From: Hippasteria phrygiana
Taxonomy: Eukaryota; Echinodermata; Asteroidea; Valvatida; Goniasteridae
Direction of reading: 5' to 3'
Assembly (NCBI GenBank): GCA_037893225.1
Contig: JAZGUH010000551.1
Location: 372,001 to 436,000, forward strand
DNA length: 64,000 nt
The position numbers and the translations under genes are program-made. Positions 1-20,335 of the stretch are shown piece after piece; within the stretch, counting starts at the first letter, position 1; every line of letters starts with the position of its first letter. The notes under the pieces are model-generated. The model had not been told where the DNA came from. It saw only the letters and a program-made list of their open reading frames with translations, and ran no database searches.

Positions 1-195
1 GTTAGGGGAGGGGGAGAGGAAGAGGGGGGAGTGGGGAGGGAAGGAGTGGGGAGGGGGGAGGGAAGGAGTGGGGAGGGGGATTGGAGCAATTCCGACATTG
101 GTGGGGTCCTTTAATGTTGCATACACCTGTACATGTATTTCCAACATGTTCTGTATCTGTAGAATTTGAGTCAGGCTGTTATTAACCTTAACCCT
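1..195. repeat. G/A-rich low-complexity start and flank
   Basis: Positions 1-80 are purine-rich GGGGAG repeats. I see nothing coding here. Confidence 0.6.
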
Positions 196-548
196 CCTCA
201 ATCCTCAAAAATCCTCAAAAATCCTCATGGTGGTTTTGGAGGATTTTGGAGGATTGAGGAGGAATGGTGATTGAAGCACCGGATGATTTTGGAGGATTGA
301 GGAGGAATGGTGATTGAAGCACGGAGGATTTTAGAGGATTGAGGAGGAATGGTGATTGAAGCAAAGGATTTTGGAGGATTGAGGATGAATGGTGTTTGAA
401 GCACAGGAGGATTTTGGAGGATTGAGGAGGAATGGTGATTGAAGCAAAGGATTTTGGAGGATTGAGGATGAATGGTGTTTGAAGCACAGGAGGATTTTGG
501 AGGATTGAGGATGGTTCCTAGCAATAAGGGCCTAGGGGGTTAGGGTTA
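188..548 (-). repeat. minisatellite-bearing foldback element, family 'CCTCAATCC', copy 1
   Basis: Tandem ~55-60-bp units built on GGATTTTGGAGGATTGAGGA and GAATGGTG(A/T)TTGAAGCA fill 230-515. They are bounded by TTAACCCTCCTCAATCC on the left and GGTTCCTAGCAATAAGGGCC...GGGTTAGGGTTAA on the right. The same units occur in the opposite orientation at 7217-7662. Confidence 0.8.
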
Positions 549-722
549 ATGGGGTGCTAGTACATGTATGCCAATTTAGGCTTGTGCAGCCAAACTTAAT
601 GCAAACAATAGGCAAACAATGGATTGAGTATGTGCAGGAATGCGCATATAGACAACAACCGGCCAGGTGGTCTTTTTCAAAACTGCGGCTTTGGCCGCCG
701 TCGTCTGTATTCAAGCGGTTAA
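541..722. repeat. MITE with TTAACC-type ends, copy 1
   Basis: This ~180-bp element contains AACAATGGATTGA, a CCGGCCAGGTGGT-like block and a right end GTATTCAAGCGGTTAA. Its relatives at 6498-6712 and 45624-45813 share the order of these blocks, and the ends are roughly inverted repeats of each other (the end fragment at 7663-7700 shows the other terminus). Confidence 0.65.
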
Positions 723-1273
723 TAATATACATGTATACATCACAGTTACAGTAAGTATTCTTTCAAAATCTAAAAGTCGTTCTAATTGAATTTTTTTTCC
801 AACTGATTTGAAATTGTACCTGCACATCAGTAAAATGCGTTGGAGGACAATGCGCGCAGCAGCTAGAGGGCGCAATCCATGCCATGTTGTGCAATACTGA
901 GTATGCAATTTGGGGATAAAAATCGTATCATTGCTATGGATGGACCGATCTGGTTCGCAGAATATTCAAATTTGTGGGAAGATAAGAAAATTTATTTCTA
1001 AAAATCTATTCGCCTTCCAATACAACACATGTATAAGCTGATATCAACTACATGTTGTACGGTACCATAACTGTGCCATATGTCTACACATCTTGTTTGC
1101 GGAAATTGATTACAATCATTAAGTAGGTTTTTACTGATAAGATGCAAAACATGCCAGCCATTCTTTTAAATTTTTTTTTTTATTCAAAGGTTCAGTACAC
1201 GAGTTTGAGTATAAATAAGTAATTATGTAAACATGAACATGTACATACAATGTACATGTAGGCACAGTTTAGG

Positions 1274-1500
1274 AATTAACCCTAACAGCCCAAGCCTTTT
1301 TACTAGAATCCATCCCTAACCACACAAACTCCAACACTGTGTGGTAAACCAATGGCACATTCTTTGTACTTAGACAAAATCAGGGCATCAAGTCCCATGC
1401 AAAGTGATGGTGCCAAGGCTCTACAGTACCCAATCACACAAAATTCAACACAAATGGGGTGTTTGATTTTGGCAGGTTAGGGATGGTTAGGGTTAAGGGG
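1274..1500. repeat. foldback fragment with TTAACCCTAA ends
   Basis: The left end TTAACCCTAACAGCCC and the right end GGTTAGGGATGGTTAGGGTTAA form an imperfect terminal inverted repeat related to the family at 188-548 and 7217-7662. Confidence 0.55.
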
Positions 1501-4500
1501 GTCATTCAAAATTTTCAATGTTTTCAAATTTTGATTTCTTTTCGAAAATGTGGGTGGGTGGGTCAAGGTTAAATTATTGAAAATCGAAAATAAAAAACAT
1601 AAAGGAAAATTAAAAGAAATGCTCTTTTGACTTGCCAATTCCACTCCCGCATTTCGATTTTGTTTTCTTCAACCCAGACTATACCCGTACGGCCTGTGTG
1701 TAGTCTTAGATGTTATATCATCCGTTGTTCAACCTCCTTGGTTCAACAGAGTGGTTATTCTATACTTCATAGAGTGGTCTTATGGCTTTTTGGCATTTGG
1801 CACAGCACTGCCGTACCGGGCTGCACATTATTGATCAGATATAAAAGCATGAAGGAAGAAACATCTTACAACGACTGCGCTGCCATCGTCTTTGATTTAA
1901 ATGTACAATTAAAGCGTAGCAAGAATTCCTCTTTTTCGCCAAAAACATTTATAGTTAGAAAATGCTTTATGTACATGTAATGTCCTTCAAACATTCAAAA
2001 TGATGAAGTAACGTTTGTATAAAAATAATCACAATACATCTTTAGAGTATTTGAAATGTAAATAAGGGTGTCTGAGATCAAGAGAGTAAAATTCTACAAA
2101 CATATTTAAATTCTCCCTAAGTCATACATCAAAATATACCCAATCGAGTACGCACCGTAGACTGGTTCCTGTCTCTACTGCTATCAATTAAATACCGCAG
2201 CAGAGATGGGAACTATGCTAATAAGCATACACGTTGCTTGCTCGCGTTGCGAAGCCCTGGGAAAACGATACGTGGACATGCGTGATTTTTACACGAATGT
2301 CAACTTCAAAAGGAGTATTGTGTGGCTTTAACTTCAAGAATTTTGGAAGTTGTTGAAAAAATGTACTTGTGACTTGAATTGGAAAAAAAATGACTTGGTA
2401 AAAAAGTTGGCTGCAAATTAACACTCGCTGCCACGTAGGTATAGTGGACCATTCCTCCATATGGGTGGACGATCTGAGTGGCGATATTGTGAAGGAGAGC
2501 TTTGCTTGGCGGTGTTAAGTTTTTGAAAGTTGGTTAGCCCTATGCGTTTGTACATTAGGATTTTAAGATCGCTAACCGTTCACAACATTTTTATCATGCC
2601 GTAATTTGTAGACGATTTTATCCCCATATCGGCGATATAGCAGTAAAAACAGGATCGCCAGCGCTAGGTCAGAAGCTGATTATGAAACACTAGAAGTCAT
2701 CAGGGCACGTGTTAAAGTGGGGGAAATCCACAGCTACATCACGCTGTCATGAAACTGGGCATTTTATTATTTGTTTAACTGAATGGCAAATCAATATTTT
2801 AAGATCGAAAATTGGGGTGGGTGGGTCAAACAAATTTCGAGAAAATTTAAAACATTGACAATTTTGAATGGCCCCTAAAGGTGTACACGTATGTCTCTTT
2901 GGTTGTCGTTGTTTGGTTTTAGAGAAAAAAAATACATAAATGTATATTGTACATTTGACAGGGGAAAACTGTTCCGCACAGTGTATACTACAAAAAACAG
3001 GGTACATGTACGTGTAACTCACAAAGAAAAATGTATTAACCTACTCAAATGTTTCCCTTTGCTTTTTAACAATATTTTGCATACATTGTAGGTTGTTTTT
3101 CAGAAAGTACATGTACATGTGCTGCTTTCTTTCGATATAAAAATCATCAAATTAAAATGTTTTATTTGTGTAGGATTTTGAAATTAAATATAAAGAAATA
3201 TGTAGGTTTTTTTCTCAACCGCTATACGTGTACTGTTTAGTTTTATCGAAAAGGTTAATTATTTTTTTATCCAATTGGTTATTTGCATGTGTGCTACATT
3301 TGCAGTGCTAGAGTTTTCTGCATAAATTATACAAATTAGTGGATTGCTCCACACACAGGATTCAGCATTATTAGAAAAAAAATCCCATTTACCTTTCAAA
3401 TGGTTTAAAAGATACTCTGCATGCAAATCTCATCTGTAATCTCCATTGCAATATTGTTAATTGAATTTTCTAATACCCAGTATTGTATTTAATGCTGTGC
3501 ATTGTTGCATGGTACATAATGCACATTTGCATATGCTGCGAGTTCCTCATGTTGAAAATATCCATAAATTACAATTTTGAGTGTTGCACATGCTCATATA
3601 TAATGCATACACGTACTAGCAATTCTCTATCAATTCATTATTTTGATATAACCCCCCCCCCTTGCATATGTAACAAATATTGGCACGGTAATTCCCGTCT
3701 GTCGTCTAATAGCAGTGCCTTCGTTCGATCAATCAAACTCGCTGGCAACAGCAGGTCTGGTTCACAGCAGTATCAACTTCTATCGAGCACCATCCAGTCA
3801 CAACCGGTGTCCCGTATACCTCCAACTCTCACCGCCATGCGTGCGAGACGGCGTGCGTTAAATATACGCACTCATTAATGGTGGTGTTTTTCCCTGGTGA
3901 ATTCAAACTTCTGCTGTTTACCGGTCCTTGTCAAAACCACCAGCGTTTCCCACATGGTTTGCCATTGACTATATTGATTTGAAAAGCTAGTGCGGGCAGT
4001 ACTCGAATGGAATCGAATGGTTAAACGGTTTGATGTGCATCGGACATTTTTTTCCCCCACACGCCGGGAGGTGACTTTGAAATCGTTGTTTATTAAATTT
4101 CTGTGCACGGACCGTGAAATTACACTTTCGTTAGTATTTTTGGTCATCAGTTTGGTGAATATTTTCAATATTGTAATGCTTTGTTTTATTCTGAAACGAT
4201 TTTCTATCTCTATCCAGTCAAAAAAAAATGTATACCACACATTGGATGTACACTGTACATGTACATGTACATATGTACATATGTGTAGCTCAGAAGTGCG
4301 CATAAGTCCTGAATTTTCACAAAAGTACCCAGAATTTGCACACGTGCATTTATACTATCTGTTCTAAATTCACACAGTGGCCAACAAGTTGGCTGGCCTA
4401 ACATTATGAACTTACATGTAAGCAAGTTCTTTCTCTTGAGTAAGAACTTGCTTATTAGTTCGAAACGTTGGCTAATTCTGTTGATTTGTATATATATTTC

Positions 4501-4797
4501 AGGTCAATCCAGTCAGCAGTTTGCAGCAGTTTAATCCGTTTTCCTTTCTCTGTGGACCATAGCTTCTAAATATTTTTACATCTGTTTACTAAGAAATCAT
4601 TGAAATGGTAACTTTGCTTCAAGGAAACATTGTGCATGTTGACAGATGCTGTGGCCTCAAGATCCAAAAAAGGACTACATTTACTTTGACCCACTGGTAA
4701 CACGATATAGTTTGCTGGAAATGTGAAGATAAAAACCATCTGTTTCTGTGCCTTCTGTCAATAACAAAATACCTTCTGTATTTTCCCAGTTATTTTT
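1501..4797. other. non-coding, AT-rich upstream or intronic sequence
   Basis: I see no supported exon here. The open frames (for example at 1627-1980 and 3483-3878) have no recognisable domain and no splice-site context. TACATGTA/GTACATGT motifs are frequent (3100-3120, 4255-4280). A missing first exon of RBPJ could lie here or before the window. Confidence 0.5.
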
Positions 4798-5205
4798 TGA
4801 ATAACCTTAACACCCTCCCCCATTTTGGACTAGGATGTATCCTCAATCTTTCAAATTCGTGTAGTCGCCTCCCCAAAATAAAAAAATAAAAAAATAAAAT
4901 AAAATAAAAAAAATATGTAAAAATATTCTTCCTCAGTCCTCCAAAATTCTCCAGTTTCACGTTTCAGTTCAAATGAAGTGTAAACTTAGCAGACAGAAGC
5001 TTGACAGTCTTACTTCAATAATTTCAAAGCTGCATACAGCCTCAATCCTCAAATCCTCCTGGTTTTTTAAATAGTCGTTCAACCTCACTCTTCCAAAATT
5101 AACCGAGACTGAATCAGGATGTGACCTCATAATCCTCCAAAATCAACCAGCATTTCAAAATGCATACATCCTCAATCCTCCAGAATCCTCCTTAACAGCG
5201 TCATT
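4798..5205. repeat. degenerate CCTCAATCC-family element
   Basis: Diverged copies of TCCTCAATCCTC and CCAAAATTCTCC recur between TTAACACCC at the left and 5205 at the right, with an (AAAAT)n run at 4880-4915. It ends only ~70 bp before the first visible RBPJ exon. Confidence 0.55.
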
Positions 5206-5274
5206 GATTTTGGGGAAATTAAATGAATCTGCATAATTTTTTATTTTTTTTTTACTCTACTCTCCTGCTTCCAG

Positions 5275-13070
<7,796 letters not shown>

Positions 13071-13323
13071 GCCCAAAGGGATGGGTTTTTTTTGTACAGA
13101 TATCTTCAGGAAATTGACTGAAAATGTAACGAAAACTCTGTGGTGACACTTCATCGAGATCACTAGAAATGCACCTGTGTTGCCTTGGATAGTAAAGTCC
13201 TCTCCTGTGCGGTGTAAGTTTTGACGAATGCGCCATTGAACACTCTACTTTAAAAGAGGGGTGTCTGTGCCTTGATGGAACAGTCCACTGTGCTAACCGG
13301 TGCATTGTCAACATGTGCTGAAG

Positions 13324-13329
13324 AATAAA
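13324..13329 (+). promoter_or_regulatory. candidate poly(A) signal of RBPJ
   Basis: An AATAAA hexamer lies ~255 nt after the RBPJ stop codon, before the MITE at 13551. This is a position-only argument; other AATAAA motifs occur in this AT-rich sequence. Confidence 0.35.
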
Positions 13330-13550
13330 GAGATTGTTCGTTGTTTGACAACCGCAAGAACTTCTGCGAAGGAATTCTCTGTAAGAGAGGGGAGTCGTGA
13401 AGACTCTTCCAAAAACAAATGGATGAATCGCTAACTTTAAATAGTCTTCTTGGGGAAGAGACAAGAATTCGTACCAGCGGCCCTTCAATTATTTCTTGTA
13501 AGTTGCGCCTAGAATCAGCCGGTCTACAGCAATGCAAGAAAGGAATTTTA

Positions 13551-13869
13551 GGGAGCACTGCCTAACTCATGGTTGGGTCAGGCCGATGAAAAGCCTGGCC
13601 AAGCCCCGGGAACGCCCGGGCCTTCAGGCTTCTATAATCCCCTGGTTGTACACAATAAACTGCCCACTAATGCTGGAGTCCAGCCAGCTCCCATTGTTCA
13701 CCCAGACTTGATCTCCAGGCCTTGAATGAAATGACAACAAAAGGAGTCACGAGTAGATGCTCTATTGTTAGGTGATTTGTGGTTCACAAAAGCAAGACTA
13801 AAAGCCAGAAGGCCCGGGCGTGGTCAGGCTTTTCAACGGACTGGCCCGACCATGGGTTAGGCAGTGCTC
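13551..13869. repeat. MITE 'GGGAGCACTGCC', copy 1, with TTA target duplication
   Basis: Terminal inverted repeats of about 60 bp: GGGAGCACTGCCTAACTCAT at the left, ATGGGTTAGGCAGTGCTCCC at the right. It is flanked on both sides by TTA, the 3-bp duplication typical of PIF/Harbinger-type MITEs. A second copy is at 51150-51535 inside the receptor phosphatase gene. Confidence 0.8.
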
Positions 13870-14565
13870 CCTTAGATAGAATTGTTGTGAAAGACAGGAG
13901 ATCCAGTTGTGCCTTGTTTGCGAAGGAATTCCATGGGGCTTTGTAGGCTCGTGTTGCTGATCAACACTTCTCTGCCAAAAGAACTAAACACTCCAAATGA
14001 AGACTTGTTTTCTGAAGAAGAGGATGAAGACAACTTTTTCATCAATTTCAAGGCTTTACTGTGTCAATGCTCAAAGCCACACCCCCAGGCACAAGCTTAG
14101 AACCTTCAATCAGTGCTAGACTGTGTGAAAAACGCTGAGGAATGTGCAAGTTACCTTGGGAAAAAAAAGGGAGTGCCGAATCTTCTCGCTGGATATGTAT
14201 GTTTCCTATAGTGGTAAAAGTGGCATTTTTTTAATTTGCAGCAAGCGCCTGTAGTCGTGGAAAGCTATGGGTCAGAGGTCACAGTTGGACAAGCAGTGAT
14301 CCTCTCGTGCAAAGACTGCTTGGGAATAATATGTCTCAAAGATTATACAATAGTTTTGAAACAGAAACGGCGTTTTGTATTCATCATTGTTTCAATGACA
14401 TTTTGGCAGCCATCTTGGCATAGAGGGCTGTCATTCTTTTTGTTTATCTTCAAGCAAACTTGAATCCTCAATGCTGATTGGTCAATCTAGTATCGCACAA
14501 TTCTAAACAAATTCTACAGCGTGCGCGTTCTATCTTTACTGTGCATCAAGTTTGCTTGAAGATCA

Positions 14566-14712
14566 ATTCGTTATCCCACTCGCGCTCGTGGAGGATGGAA
14601 AATGTGCGTCTACATCCCACCTACCACTCTGCCTCCGGCCTTCAGCCTCGTAGTAAGTGGGACACAGACGCACTGCATTATTCCGTGTTCCACTCGCACT
14701 CGTGGAATAACT
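14566..14712. repeat. short foldback with (C/T)CCACTCGC(G/A)CTCGTGGA ends
   Basis: The sequence GTTATCCCACTCGCGCTCGTGGA at the left (wrapped from 14570) has a counterpart TCCACTCGCACTCGTGGAATAAC at the right. The centre holds GACGCAC/GTGCGTC arms. Non-coding. Confidence 0.5.
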
Positions 14713-14784
14713 AATAATGTAGCAAGTCAAATTTAACACAACCAAACTACTAGTTAAGTCCTTAACTACATTATAACACTTCAC

Positions 14785-14900
14785 CCAATACTGGCAATTG
14801 CGGACTCCCTATTGAACTTTTTCGGAAGGCCTCCCATATGTTTTGTACACAAATTGTAATCGTGGACGTTCGGTCAATTGTGGACTCTTTGTCTACGCCC
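14785..14900 (+). repeat. dispersed repeat 'ATCGTGGAC', copy 2
   Basis: It contains TGGCAATTGCGGAC, TTTTTCGGAAGGCCT, CATATGTTTTGTACA and AATCGTGGACGTTCGGTCAA, in inverse orientation to 11390-11545. Confidence 0.6.
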
Positions 14901-15149
14901 TGACTCTGTTGTTCCTGTTCCACGATGGCCGGTATTTACATACAAACACAATCATGACCTGAGTTTTCTATCTTTGAGTCAAAATAACTACAAGAAAATT
15001 TGCTGTCTGGTGTCAATACTTCAGGTGTACATGTACATACAAAACCTTTGTGTTGAGATTTTATTTTACAGAGAACCAGACTGTTACTTTAAAACTTATT
15101 TTTTATTCTCTAATCCAGTATCAGAGTCTGTTTCCTGAAACAGTTTAAT

Positions 15150-15305
15150 ATATGGGGTTTTGCCCTTCACTGACATATTATATAAACACTGTTTCTCTAA
15201 ACAATCTCTTGGGACAACACTCAGTATAGTGTTTATAAAATACGTTGTTGAAGGGCAAAACCCCATATATTGAATTTACATCACCCCCCCCCCCCCCCCC
15301 CCCCA
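15150..15305. repeat. foldback 'GGGGTTTTGCCCTTCA' with poly-C tail
   Basis: ATATGGGGTTTTGCCCTTCA at 15150 is inverted against TGAAGGGCAAAACCCCATAT at ~15252-15271. A C20-like run follows at 15285-15304. Diverged relatives lie at 55859-55925 and 56095-56165. Confidence 0.7.
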
Positions 15306-15400
15306 CGCAAATTCCATCATATGAATAGTTGAAACAGTTGGCACACAGTTTGTATTTCTCCCATTTTTCTAAGCCATGGTTTTTATTCTGTAAGATATAC

Positions 15401-16195
15401 AATGTGAGTCAAAAAAATATACAATTTTTAAATTGGCCATAGTTCTATTCTGTAGCAATATAGATAAGATATTTTCATATGTACTTTTAGAGTAACTCTT
15501 CCTGCTTCTTTTGGTGACATTTTTACTGGATTAGTTTTCATGCATGACTGCATAGGAGACAATTAAGGGGGCTTGGGTGAAATCTGAGTTGCGCTAACTA
15601 GTCATTGCCTTGAATCAACCGGTGGAGTGGCCCCCAAGATCTCCTGATCTGACCCCTCTTGACTACTTATGGGGATATCTGAAAGCTCGGGTTTTCACCA
15701 CTTCTCCAGCAAATCTGGATGACCTCCAGGAAAGGATAACTCGTGAAATTGACATTCTCAGACAAGACAGGGAGATGATTTGCCATGCTGTTGCAGGAAT
15801 GATGTGCCGAGCCCAGCTGTGCATTGAACAAGATGGTGGCCATGTTGAGGACTGAGACACCGTGGAATTGAATTGCCTTTCTAATTTAATTTAAATGTTT
15901 TAAATAAACACGAAGTTTAAAAGCTAATGAAATTCTTTTTTGTCTTTGTTAGACAATGGTTGTGTTCTTTTAAATTGTCTCTTTCTTATCCAGCCCTGAC
16001 CAGTTGGGGCAACTCAGATTTCACCTGACCCCCTTAATTGTCTCCTGTGCAGTCATGCATGAAAACTAATCCAGTAAAAATGTCACCAAAAGAAGCAGGA
16101 AGAGTTACTCTAAAAGTAATAATATCTTATCTATATTGTTATAGAATAAAACTATGGCCAATTTTTAAAGTGTAGATTCTTTTTTTGACTCGCAC
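15401..16195 (+). mobile_element. Tc1/mariner-type element, internally deleted, with ~190-bp terminal inverted repeats
   Basis: Left TIR 15401-15592 and right TIR 16009-16195 pair along nearly their whole length: GTGAGTCAAAAAAA against TTTTTTTGACTCGCAC at the outer ends, AATCTGAGTTGC against GCAACTCAGATT at the inner ends. Between them is only the C-terminal end of a transposase (15610-15855). Outer flanks are TA-rich, consistent with a TA target. The element lacks most of the catalytic domain and must be non-autonomous. Confidence 0.85.
15610..15855 (+). pseudogene. transposase C-terminal fragment (IS630/Tc1/mariner, DDE/D)
   Basis: The 81-residue frame starts at the classic WPPRSPDLTPLDYLWGYLK segment, which surrounds the last catalytic acidic residue of Tc1/mariner-like transposases. 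It continues with LQERITREIDILRQD. The N-terminal helix-turn-helix and the first two catalytic residues are absent. It sits exactly between the two long TIRs, so this is a deletion derivative and not an independent gene. Confidence 0.8.
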
Positions 16196-18037
16196 CTTAT
16201 ATTGATGCCGTTGTGGCAGCTTAGAAATCATTTTTTCGAAAGGTCGAAGCTCTGAAAAGGTATGGAGGGCAGATGAGGCCAAAAATATGTACAGTCTGGA
16301 TATTTGATTTGACTGGTCTGGTTTTCAAAGTTCCATTAAAGAACACCTGCGTCAAGTTTACCTTCACTTGTTTATTAATTAATGGGAAAACCAGCTCCCA
16401 AAAAAATTTGATAATGAATGAAACGGAGAAGAGAACAAAGTTTGCACTTGAATTTGACAATGCAGATTTTTAAAGGTCAGATATATATAGTTTCATACTT
16501 TTATTTTGTACATGTCCTTCTCCGGCCAAGTAATAAAAAAAGGTTAGTTTCTCATTTGGAACATCAAAAAATGGGATGGAGTAGCTCTTCATTTCGGCTC
16601 TCTCGGATCCTTCAAAGTTTTGGAGAACTTCTGCAGGGTTGATCAGCATAGAGTTCAGCCATTGTATCTTGATTTCTCAGAAAGTTTAACTATAGAGAAT
16701 GTGCCGTTGGGATGTGATCTTCATGATGGATATCTCAACTCGCATTTTATTTCATTGTGCTTAAAGTCTACAAATCAAAATGTTCCTGTTTTTCTATCAA
16801 TTTAGTTTGGCCAGAGGTAATTATAGATGCTCACTTGTACACTTTTGGGATTGGCGTCTTTATTTCAAACACTTAACAAAAACACATATCAAACATTTAG
16901 TTGTCTGTTGAGAAAAGGTTGGTAAGACATGTACTTTGATCGTTTCGATGCGTTAGTTTAAGACTGACCCTCTAGTAGAGATTCTGCAGGACTTGGAATT
17001 TCCCACCCTCCTAAACTCAAGATGAATAACTAGGAAATGTTGAATATTATTAAATCCGTTTGCTTTGCCTTCGTTAAATACAAGATTCATCCAAATTTCC
17101 ACGTTCTCTGCTGTTTTTGTAACAACAGGTGTGCCCTTGATAGTAACTGTGCCCTTAGAAAATCAACTGTCGGGTTTCATTGTGCAATGACTAACAACTC
17201 GCATTGAAAGGGCTTAAAGTTACAAGACGCCTTTCTTTGAAGAACTAATATGGAGATTGTCGTTGCAGTTTATAAGCCGTAAAAAGAGAATAAAAACAGG
17301 TGCCTTAAAAAAGAAAAGCAGTCATGGACAAGAAACAAGACTTTTTCCTAGCTTGGCTTTAACCCTTACCCTACTTTGTTAGAGTTTCTTGTAGCAACTA
17401 CAAGCCTTGAACAAGTTTTAACACGAGATTTAGAAGAAAAAAAATACAAATTATATATATTTTTATATTGTAATTCTGCAGAAATGCCACCACATGTATG
17501 TAAATCATGCAGCAGTTTTTGTTAAGACGCATAACATTAGTTTTTGCAAAAGTATTTATATATATGGTCCACCTAGAGCGTAACAGGTGCCTTGAATTTA
17601 CTCTAAAAAGCCTTGTAAAATATGTAAACACCCCTCCCATCCCACCCCACTCTTCTCAACTCCAGCACTCGCACCCGACCTTCCGCCTTCACACTCTTTT
17701 AGCTACTGCTACCCCAGTTATTCCACACCATTTCTTATTTTCATAGCTTCTTCTTGAGTCAAAATACTATGCTATTTTATTCAGCCTTCCACCAGCTAAT
17801 CCCACTGCCAGGGCTTATATTTTGAATAAAACTATTACATACCAACTATAGCATTCTTCCCTACTATAGACCCTTTTCATGTGAGGCAGTAGTCCATAAT
17901 ATTGGACCAGCTTGTGTAGTGATGATGGTAATGGAATGTGCTTATTCCAATATATCAAATGTCCTGCATGATTTAACCTGCCCATGCTATACATGTACTA
18001 CAAGCACTCAGTGTCCACACGTGGTGGCATGGTTTAT
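16196..18037. other. intergenic, no supported gene
   Basis: AT-rich sequence without a recognisable protein match, tandem array or RNA gene. A pyrimidine-rich stretch (17630-17700) gives a spurious short frame. Confidence 0.5.
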
Positions 18038-18279
18038 CTGGGGCCAATTTCACGGCGATGCTAAGCACAAAAATTTGCTTAGCATGAAAAGTCTTCCTTG
18101 GTAAATACAGGATTACCAACCAAATTTTGATGTGAAGTGTATCGCTTGTGGCTGGCATTCAGCAGTTTGCTCAGCATGAGAATCTCACGCCCTGTTGGCT
18201 GGTAACCTGTTTTAACTAAGCAAGACTTTTGGCGCTAAGCAAATTTGTGTGCTTAGCAGCTCCGTGAAATTGACCCCCG
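18038..18279. repeat. MITE 'GGGGCCAATTTCACGG', copy 1
   Basis: Left end GGGGCCAATTTCACGG(C)GATGCTAAGCAC is inverted against GTGCTTAGCAGCTCCGTGAAATTGACCCC. A relative is at 28228-28470, and partial ends occur near 51115 and 52753. Confidence 0.8.
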
Positions 18280-19849
18280 GTCACGTGGGCGAAAAGGGTC
18301 AGCTGGGCTGGGGACCGATGCAGTTGGGGTGTACTAAAGACGTTGGATGTTCACACAAAAATGATATTTGATCACTGATCGTTTGTGGACTAGTGCAAGT
18401 GTATTTTTGGGTGTAGATGCTGTTTTTGTTTCTCGCTGATAGATTTGGGCTTTTTGAAGGATTTTTTTTTATTTGAATTTTTTGTTTATTTGTAGTTGTT
18501 TTTTACCTAAATTTAGCTACTGGTAGTTTTTCGGTGGGGTGCGGAAAATCAAACTCTTAGAATGATATAACGGTAAATGACTAACTTTTTGATGTTTCTG
18601 ATTATGTGGTAACCACATTATATTGGTGAATTGAAATGAAAACATGATTTTTCTTTTTCGCAAAGGTATTCAAATAATAGTTTGTGTTGTGTTGAAACCG
18701 CTAGATTTACAAAAAGTTGATACCTTAGGCAAAACACTTTAAAAAGAGAAAATGAAGGGGGGGAAATAGAAAAAGCCTGCAGCTTAAAACGCAGAGGGAA
18801 AATCCCGTATGAATGTACCTGGGTTTGATTTTTCTCTTTTCCAATTGCTTCAAGAATTCCTTTAAGTTGACCTCTTTCTTAACTTTTTCTGTGCGTCGTC
18901 ATTTTTCATTGGCCAGATTTTATTATACGAATATGTATAAACGAATTAGTGGTCGATTTTCTTTTTATGCATATGCATCAGCGTATATTCTGATGAATAA
19001 TGCATAAGCTGCTGTAAGATGGGAAAACGATGTAAAAAGCACAATTGTATATTATCCTTGCTTTGCATGTGAAGCTACAACACTGCCTTTAAGATAACCA
19101 TTCCATCATGAATATTTATATAAATTGAATATTCAGATTTATTCAGTCATCATGAATATTCGAATATGTTAATCATTTTATCTCCGGCAAAATGCGATCA
19201 TCTTGTATACCGACTTTTTGTTGCTGAAAAGATGTTATATAAATCGCTACATGTCGACTTTGACTGCACCCTGGTTGGTCACAAGCTGCTTTGAATATTC
19301 AAATAAGTTATGAATATTAATTTGCCTCATAGAATAATCATTATCTTAGTTTGTTCAGTTATTTCGCAGTATTCTTATTTTGTGCACCTGTATATTCAGA
19401 TTCTTAATTATTGCCAAAAAGTGTATTGCTTTTTAATTCAAATGTTATTTTTGTAAGAAAATTTTTAAAACAGTATTCATAATTTCTTTTTGTTTAATTT
19501 TTTTTTTAAAAGAAATTAAAACTTGCATATGTTCTTAGCACGGACGGTGTATAAATGCAGAGCAGGAATGCCTTTTCAAATGTAGGTCACATTCTGTATT
19601 GTACAATTATTCACTTCAAGTCGGCTTCCTGTGGGGGGACTTTTATTTTCTTGTTTGCTTAGATTTTCTGTTTTTGTCTGGTAAACCCATTTTTTTAAAA
19701 AGCTGTTCTACATTTTGGCCATACTCTGGCAGGGATGAGTCTTCAGTGAGGTTTTTTTGTACAAACGTAATGTCATGTTACAAAATTCCTGTATATCCCT
19801 TGGAATCCTATCCCAACATCAGTGATTTTCCCAGACCATGAACAGTTGA
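18280..19849. other. intergenic, AT-rich, no supported gene
   Basis: Contains several ATGAATATTC motifs around 19100-19320 and homopolymer T runs. I see no exon or RNA gene. Confidence 0.5.
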
Positions 19850-19859
19850 CTTAGTTAGT

Positions 19860-20110
19860 TTGGAATCCAGATTTGCTGGAAAGGGAGGTGAGTTGGTCTC
19901 ACCAATGGTGGAAGTTACTCCGCCTGGGTCTATAGGTCTGAAAACTGGGATGATTGGTATCTATTGAAGATTTATCCTCTACTTAGATCGGGACCCAGGA
20001 AAATCGTAAGGGTGGTAAGGCTGGCAACCTGAAATGTGGCCAACCCCACCAGCTCTGTTGTAGCCCTTTATCTAGCGTGGCTTTTAGCCTTGTATTGGGC
20101 GACTTTCATA
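19860..20110 (+). repeat. dispersed repeat 'CCCAGGCGG', copy 1
   Basis: Blocks GTGGAAGTTACTCCGCCTGGG, TATCTATTGAAGATTTATCC, GTAAGGGTGGTAAGGCTGG and TTTTAGCCTTGTATTGGGCGA recur in reverse orientation at 37592-37845. It leads straight into duplication copy A. Confidence 0.75.
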
Positions 20111-20151
20111 AAAGTAAGTCATCCAAAGAACTTGCAAACAATACCTTAACA

Positions 20152-20335
20152 CCAGTGTTGTAGTCGAGACCATTACAAGACCAGGCACAAGACCAGCTTG
20201 TAACAGGCACAAGTAACGGGCATAAACCATGACAAAGGAATTCTTTTGTTACAGTTCATTTGAATAGCTTAAGACTTGGATTAAGACTGCTGGTCTTGTG
20301 ATGGTCTTGACTACAACACTGCTTAACACGGTGTC
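20152..20335. repeat. foldback 'AGTGTTGTAGTCGAGACC'
   Basis: AGTGTTGTAGTCGAGACC is inverted against GGTCTTGACTACAACACT. It is inserted in copy A relative to copy C, which reads uninterrupted from CTTAACAC to GGTGTCTGG. A related end is at 21358-21440. Confidence 0.75.

Noticed and set aside
5223..5274. ATG at 5223 as RBPJ start
   Set aside because: It lies in the pyrimidine tract of a good acceptor (ending CCAG at 5274), and the exon enters in phase 1.
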